NCBI GenBank assembly: GCA_900618425.1
Contig: UZAN01040135.1
Span: 9,873 to 73,872 of the forward strand
DNA: 64,000 bases
Reading direction: 5' to 3'
From: Echinostoma caproni
Lineage: Eukaryota; Platyhelminthes; Trematoda; Plagiorchiida; Echinostomatidae
The notes under the pieces are model-generated. The model was given only the letters and a program-made list of their open reading frames with translations, was not told the origin of the DNA and did no database searches. This document shows, one piece after another, positions 57,561-64,000 of this stretch (position 1 is its first letter; each line of letters starts with the position of its first letter). Position numbers and translations under genes: made by a program.

Positions 57561-60299
57561 CCGGGGTCATTAATTTTTTGTCAGGAGTGACCGAATTTTA
57601 CTCCTAACAAATGAGAAAACAGTCACCTTGGTCTTTGTGCGTCAACCAAATTTAACTTGCCGGTTTTTAGTTTCAGCGGAAGAGTGAAACATCTGAGTCT
57701 GACAGCCTGATAAACGATTAGATTTTCTGGCACATTTGAGGGAATGTATGTGATCCCGTGAGTAAAAACATCTCGTGAGAGTTTACAAGTTCTGAATGTG
57801 ACGGAGAACACGTAATTGTAAGGGTAACAGGTGGTGGTGGTGGTGCAGTGTTTGAGACGCTTTCAACGGCTCGGACCCTATGGTTCACTATTCAAGCACG
57901 GCTTCCACCACCCAACTTTGGCGGCAGATAGATTTGCTGTCCACGGGTGCAGTACTACACCTGACCTGGACGGGCCTTGTGTGGTTCACCACTGGAAATC
58001 GCGGGGTATAAGTAACTGGTTTCTATCACTGAACAGCAGGTCTTCCTAAGCATAGGGTTTACCCAGGCTGCTATTCAACAAAAAGAGATGTGTAATAAAA
58101 AAGAGTATGAGGATACATTTTGAGTGCAACAGTACATCAGTACATCAGGTGGTATAATCAATATCCAGCTTGAATTTTCTCATACCTATCAAACGGAGTG
58201 TAGCGAACAACCCCGTAGCTATTGCAAATATCACCTGAGCCATAATTATCATCAGTTGACTCGTTGTCCTCGTGCTTATCATCCGCAACATTATTATTAT
58301 TATTATTAATATTGCCGGTAATAGTAGTAGTAGTAGAAGTGGCATTGTCCTTATTTTCAGTATTGATCACAAAATGGTCTATAACAGCAGAAATATCTTC
58401 CTGTTTCCTAAATTAGGATTTTGTCCGAAATGACCGGGATGAACTCGTTTGAATGTGTTCCCGACAAAAGCCCTCGATAAATTTCATTTCAACGAGTAGC
58501 GATTCTAGTCCATGCTAGAGTTAGCTCATTGTTCTCGGGTTTTCATTCCTGGTCTCCTCTTGTCTAGTTTTGCTTAGTCCAATCTTCTATCGATGGCTTT
58601 TTTACTGATTCCCACACGAACGTTATTGTCTCCCAAAGCAAGAATACTTTGTCCCGCTGCTATGCGTTCCACGAGGGATTTACCAGACGAGGAGTACACG
58701 CTGAGCGGAGGGATAAAAACACACTCTAGTTCGGTCATAGATTAAGACCGAGACAGAATGAGGAGGGAAGATTTTCATATGGGTCAAGTATGTTTTTATG
58801 CTTGAATAAAACAACCGATCGTGTCCTCACTCGGACACTGTCGCTCAGGTGAGCACAACAATTTGGCGGGGTGGGGGAGACAAAACGGACGATCAGTTCG
58901 CGCATTGTGTTTTGTGGACTTTGGAAACGTCGTAATTTGCCACACATAAGCACTTGAACGGCTTAATTTCTGAGTTTGTCTTTGTGTTCCGAATCGTGAG
59001 GGAAACAAGTTCATTCCGATAGCGCCCACTCTAATACGGGACCTTACTAACCTATTGTTGTGAGTTTTGAGTTTTTTTGTTGTTGTTGTCCTTTCTCTCT
59101 CTTATTCCCGATGTGAGTGATGCCACTTTAGAAAATTCTCTCTGTGGTTTTGGGTCAGTTCACTGAGCCGTACCCGGGTTACCCGAGTGGTTTCTGTTTT
59201 CTTTTCACTCTCTGGTAACATGTTCATTCCTGCCGGATGATAAAAGTTGCGTTTCTACAAAACTGGAAACACTGGTGTCAGCTACACATGCTTCCCAAAT
59301 GACCCCGGTGCTATCTGTCTCTCATGCACGCGTGCATGCACGTATATATACGCTAACAAAACCAAACAAGAGGAAATTGGTATAAGAAGATAACCAGTCC
59401 CGTGGCAAAAGGAAGTAGAATAGAGCTTATTGTTTGTTTCAAACTTTACCAAAAAAGGTGAACAAAAGTGCAACGTTCCAAACAAGTGGCAGGTAGGAAA
59501 TTTATCCCCAGTTTTCGGCCCATCCACATGTTTCTACTCAGTTGAGCATTGACCTACTATTTCATAATAACAAGGCTTATGATCTATAATTTCTGTAATC
59601 AAAAGGTTTACATTTATCTTTTCTGGATCGACTAAAAGTTCCTTTGTAACAATACACAAGTTTAAAACCGGATGCGAGGTCGGAAAATAAACGATCCGAT
59701 TGATACTTTTCTAGCAGCATTCCAACGAATGGTTCCTACATTCTAAAACTAAGTTAACAGGGAGTATGATTTTAGAAATTACTGTGTTTTTCTGAGGGGA
59801 ACTGGCTTTGATGTTCACCCCAAAGGGGAAATTAAGTAAACAAGAATATGTGACTACTGGAGCTGACAATTTGGATAAAAAGACTATAGGCTCTGACTCC
59901 AGTTTTTGAGAAAATATTGTTTTCAGAGATCATAACAATAAATTGTGGTCCATGGTGGAAACAAATTTCACCTATTACCCCCTCCCCTCGCCTCACCCCC
60001 TCCCGTTTGCTTTGCACTACACGTGCACGGCAGGGCACGAAGGAATTTCGGTAAGTGTAGGCATGGGATGTTAAATGTCCGACCCAATACGTGGAGAGTG
60101 GGAACCACAGCTTTGTAATTTAGAGTCCACGCACGAAACCGCCCGAGTTTGCGAAATTGAAATAATGGGTGACACAGTTTATCAATGTAGATTATCATCT
60201 ATAGTCACATAGGTGAAGAACTATTATTTATCACTGTGATATCTGTATGAACAGAACTGCTTGAAAACATGGGTCCTAATTAACTTTTCCATACGCTTG
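57561..60299. other. no gene; simple repeats
   Basis: Contains (GGT)n at 57830-57846, (ATT)n at 58290-58309 and (TAG)n at 58320-58336, plus a GC-richer block at 57850-58050 that may be an unidentified repeat. Open frames here carry no motif. Confidence 0.45.
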
Positions 60300-61640
60300 C
60301 ATTGAATACTATTCAAGCTAAGTAGTCCGCAGTGTTGTAGATTGATTCTACTACCATCTTTGTGTAACGCCAGCATAACGGCAGGTTTCTAGTTGACCAA
60401 GAGCACGCCCCCTTCTAGAGATGTTTGAAAAAGCACCCTTCCAGGGTCTGCAGAAGTGTAAATAAGTGATTTCACAATGGCAGGGTATATACCTTCGGGA
60501 TCCCGCCTTTGAAAATCTGCTGCAGATATTGGCAGGTCTGTTGTGCTTGGTAGAAGAGAGCTCGGTGCTCTAGGTTCTAATTTCCGGTTGTCTAGCTCCT
60601 GAACACTGACGAACTAGTTTTCTAGTGCTGTCGACTGGCTTTGACCATGGTGTTGTTGTCCAGCACCATGGCATTCNNNNNNNNNNNNNNNNNNNNNNNN
60701 NNNNNNNNNNNNNNNNNNNNNNNNNNNNNNNNNNNNNNNNNNNNNNNNNNNNNNNNNNNNNNNNNNNNNNNNNNNNNNNNNNNNNNNNNNNNNNNNNNNN
60801 NNNNNNNNNNNNNNNNNNNNNNNNNNNNNNNNNNNNNNNNNNNNNNNNNNNNNNNNNNNNNNNNNNNNNNNNNNNNNNNNNNNNNNNNNNNNNNNNNNNN
60901 NNNNNNNNNNNNNNNNNNNNNNNNNNNNNNNNNNNNNNNNNNNNNNNNNNNNNNNNNNNNNNNNNNNNNNNNNNNNNNNNNNNNNNNNNNNNNNNNNNNN
61001 NNNNNNNNNNNNNNNNNNNNNNNNNNNNNNNNNNNNNNNNNNNNNNNNNNNNNNNNNNNNNNNNNNNNNNNNNNNNNNNNNNNNNNNNNNNNNNNNNNNN
61101 NNNNNNNNNNNNNNNNNNNNNNNNNNNNNNNNNNNNNNNNNNNNNNNNNNNNNNNNNNNNNNNNNNNNNNNNNNNNNNNNNNNNNNNNNNNNNNNNNNNN
61201 NNNNNNNNNNNNNNNNNNNNNNNNNNNNNNTATCACTACCTTTATCAAATTTAGGGAAGGAGGGGCGAACTCGTATTGGATTTCCTGTAGATTACTTTAT
61301 CCTTTGCAAGAGAGCCCCACCGTGACCGCGTTGGGACTGTGCTAATACACCCAGCACCCTGATTAGCTGCTCATCTTCACCTACGGTTGCTCCCGGGCTC
61401 TTGTACACACTGACCATAGTGGATCTCTTTGTTTTGGAAAGCAGAGAATTCATACATTTGGATATATTAGGAGTACAAACCTCCATGTCCCATTTCCCAT
61501 GGGGGGGGGTTTCTTCGCCATTGTGTAGTGTCACTCCTCCACCCCACACTTGACCCTCTCCATCCTGTCTGTGGACCTCAAAGCTGTTTATGATGGTCTT
61601 CAGTATGTGATCGCTTTTGCTTAACATTCAAAACATCTGC
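60300..61640 (-). mobile_element. second LINE, endonuclease and RT, interrupted by gap
   Basis: The minus frame 61627-61292 gives VWGGGVTLHNGEE and RSTMVSVYKSPGATVGEDEQ, the GGGV and vYRSPga-x-x-eD motifs of the LINE endonuclease domain. Beyond the gap, 60676-60300 gives the RT start: GIYPAIVKSLIYT, LFQTSLEGGVLLV, then HKDGSR and LLSLNSIQ, matching DGIPa...LF-x-x-SLexGxxPxxWrxAxVxpihKgGsR...YRPvSLxSI. The order is correct for one element. A few stops are present, but it is less decayed than the one at 54.7-57.6 kb. Confidence 0.8.
60677..61230. other. assembly gap (554 N)
   Basis: Run of N inside the LINE, where the junction between endonuclease and RT should lie. Confidence 0.95.
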
Positions 61641-62469
61641 TAGGAGGACAATTAGATTTTTGAATGATTATAGATGAGATAACTTAGTTGAATCAAGAAG
61701 TGGAATAGAACAACACAGTGTCGGCATTTTTCAAGACGTGTGCAGCAGAAACAGAAGAAATATCGCAATTTTTTGTCAATTTTTAGCAAACTTTCAAATC
61801 TTTCGGTTGAAATGAGGTCAGAAATGTTTTTACATGGATGTGTTCATCAGAATATGTTACGGAGAAAACAAACAGATATCTCCCATTGATCAACCCGGAT
61901 AAGAATGCACATACAAGATTCTCTTAATTCTGCAAAAACCGGAGACTCCTACTGCGTCCGTATAAAAGTGCTCTGTCTAGGTGCATGAACTTCATGAATG
62001 AAACGGATGTATCTGGAAGGAAGCGACCGCCATTTTTCCGAGCTTTGATGTGACTAACTTGGTTCAGTCAGGTCGAACAAACAATATCAGAGTCGTGTTC
62101 AATGCAAGTTAACTACTTTGTTTATCCTTTTACTTCCTTTAATCGAATATATATAATAATATAAACAATCTACAGGAGGTGGAAAGTGGTCAACCAAATG
62201 AAGACTATACATATATACGAGACGATAAATTGGTGATTTTAACCGCCTGACCATCGTGACCTTATTTTAAAGGAAAACGTAATTCATCAGCATGGAAAAC
62301 ACGAGGTTCGTACTGGATCAATTCACTTCATCTCGAAATGTGCTGACTTTAGACAAAAAGAAGTCTTTATATGGGGTTGGCCTTGGTTCACAAAACAGTC
62401 ATACATGAAGTTAAAAGTGTGGGGAAGAGAGAGTGGTCAGCAACGCAGAACAATAGTGACAAATGGGTT
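61641..62469. other. no gene supported
   Basis: AT-rich; nothing recognised. Confidence 0.4.
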
Positions 62470-62898
62470 TCATTTCGTTGACAAAAAGGACGTTTCCACC
62501 AACCGACGAATGCCTATTGCCTCGGTAATCTGGCGCATTCTAGCAGCATGATTAGCATAGATCACACGAAATCCTTCTCGCGATAGATGTGGTTTTGCGT
62601 TATCCATTTGTGTTTGATGCTTCAAGGGATCAGTGTGTGGTGTGGCGTGTGTGGGTGCAACATTTACCCATCCTCGTTCTCGCCGACCCCCAACTTTGTT
62701 TTGAGTCCAGTTAGGAATGCGATCCGAAAAACAGTTACATAATTTCCCCACTGTTCTACGTATAGATTTGCAATGGACTGACACTGAAACTGACACATTA
62801 AGTTTGACTTGACATACTAAGTTAGTGCCTTTTATCCGGGGCTGGATGAGCGTATTTCCCGTCGTGTGCATGATTCTCGGCCTTGCTGCACACAGCAA
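62470..62898 (-). pseudogene. PLE endonuclease domain, unbroken 142-codon frame
   Basis: The longest N-free frame in the window. The minus strand from 62898 has RPRIMHTTGNTLIQPRIKG, a diverged RRTVGKLCNCFSDRIPNW where YIGRTxRxLxxRIxxHxPxW is expected, then FRVIYANHAARMRQITEAIG, the FrViY...EAIGIR signature of PLE proteins. The PxLC-x-QK and LPW ending is lost and the frame stops after LSTK. The RT part upstream is not recognisable. The frame is open but several endonuclease residues look changed, so it is treated as a relic. Confidence 0.6.
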
Positions 62899-64000
62899 TA
62901 ATGGTTATCACCGATACATCCGTTTGTGTCTTTGGTTGTCGTGATCAAAACAATCAACAGGCATTTTATTCTCTTATTATATGTAATCTTTATTTATGTC
63001 TTATTCTACGTCTTTTGTTTCATGTCATCCTAATTGACACAATTACGTTAGGTGGAACTTTCACAAATATTGCCCATAAACTGAATGATCTCCAGATCAA
63101 CATAGAAGCGAAGTCACTATCTTTGGATCTGTCTTTGTATTCCTTTCGTAGGTATACACGTATCACTTAGTTCCTCGTTTGGCTGGAGCTATAATCAAAC
63201 GCTTCTCTGTGAGACAGTATCATGATTCATTGCATTGCATCGTATTGAATTGGATTATCTTTCGGACGTTCCATTTATTCCGGATCTCGTCAGTTGTCCG
63301 ATTACTCATTTTTGTGGGCATTTTCCATCTTTCCTGTAATAATTCAAATTTCATTAACAGGTTACGTTCAAAATCATAAAACTATTAAATTTTGACAAAT
63401 ATCCAAGCATATCTAACAATATCTGACCCCATTTTGGTCACATGACGATCGTTTGCCTCCTGCATTCTTTCTCATTTACGACGGTACAGAGCAAGAATTT
63501 AAAGATTTTCTTTCGGACCAAGGGATACCAAGTAATTTATTTCTTGAATCGGCATGAGTGTTCACCCAAACCAAACTGGTCAGTTTCGAATCAGGACATG
63601 TCCAAATCTGTCAAGCATCAATTGCGAGTGGTCATCGGGAGAAGGTCAAATAAAGTAACACTAATCCGAACTCCCCGCAAAATAACACATCTCTGGGTTT
63701 ATTCAGTATGACACTTTGACCCGAACAGTTTTTCGTAGCATTTGAATCGTTTAACATCAACAAGCAATCTCCATCAGAAATCATTTATTTTGCCTTTTTG
63801 AAAGAATATACATGTACTAAGATAAACCAGATATCACTCAACATCAAAGTGATCGGGACCCTAATTAAATCGTGAATAGTGAATAAACAGACACCCTGCA
63901 CCAATAGAAACTGAGCAAAATTTTCCAATCAGTTTTGCGGAATGGAAAATAACGGGGGAGAAAGCGTGACATCGAAAAGGAACTCCATTACCAAAATCAT
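62899..64000. other. no supported gene; open frames only
   Basis: + strand frames at 62883-63170, 63179-63379 and 63442-63711 are open. The last starts at ATG and is basic toward its end, while another frame over the same bases reads LIYDGTEQEFKDFLSDQG. None has a recognised domain or firm splice sites. Confidence 0.25.

Noticed and set aside
61555..61624. + strand VDLKAVYDGLQ, like RT motif A
   Set aside because: The minus strand here carries a clear LINE endonuclease frame, so the + strand match is coincidence.
1..64000. CRISPR arrays, bacterial operons, Shine-Dalgarno sites, rRNA genes
   Set aside because: None seen; splice sites, microsatellites and metazoan-type retroelements show eukaryotic nuclear DNA.

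Overview
This is eukaryotic nuclear DNA: AT-rich, with introns, microsatellites, two N-gaps and many decayed retroelements, and no bacterial gene organisation. The best guess at the source is a flatworm, probably a digenean trematode. This is an inference from two tRNA-headed SINEs whose bodies carry a hammerhead-ribozyme-like core resembling that of schistosome Sm-alpha elements, and from abundant Penelope-like elements (PLEs) with GIY-YIG endonuclease tails. No tool was run, so species and family calls rest on reading alone.

Genes. No long uninterrupted host ORF exists; host coding has to be read as short exons. The best model is a five-exon + strand gene at 9166-12595 whose splice phases all agree and whose last exons resemble the TOD1/MUCI70 (DUF616) glycosyltransferase family. 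A three-exon minus-strand model (10494-11899) lies in its large intron. Other phase-consistent models are a four-exon + gene at 40720-43013, a 225-nt exon at 43522-43746, a two-exon minus model at 44110-44705, and a compact two-exon gene at 48961-49327. Many single exons with good splice signals (for example 6166-6526, 23129-23305, 27155-27363, 29847-30065, 35489-35661, 47065-47208, 53531-53626) are listed at modest confidence, with no recognised family.

Mobile DNA. PLE pieces lie at 5212-5733 (bracketed by a 74-bp inverted repeat), 38928-40200, 44830-45250, 45684-46061 and 62470-62898. Non-LTR (LINE) remnants lie at about 33180-33640 (+), 54700-57560 (-) and 60300-61640 (-, broken by an N-gap). 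A decayed Ty3/Gypsy-like gag is at about 36181-36690. A Tigger/pogo DNA transposon (49974-51993, -) is broken by stops, and an 82-bp mini-element with related ends sits 1.5 kb away. SINEs are at 4964-5160 and 18650-18905, with weaker tRNA-like heads at 5806-5886 and 24815-24880.

Layout: 0-4 kb scattered exons and microsatellites; 4.9-5.9 kb SINE and PLE cluster; 6-7.3 kb exon candidates; 9-12.6 kb glycosyltransferase-like gene with nested minus gene; 14-36 kb sparse exons in long non-coding stretches; 36-40 kb gag and PLE remnants; 40.5-44.7 kb the densest exon cluster; 44.8-46 kb PLE pair; 46.4-49.4 kb small genes; 50-52 kb Tigger; 54-62.9 kb LINE and PLE remnants; the rest featureless. The gap at 18251-18579 is flanked by the same 67 bases on both sides and is probably an assembly artefact.
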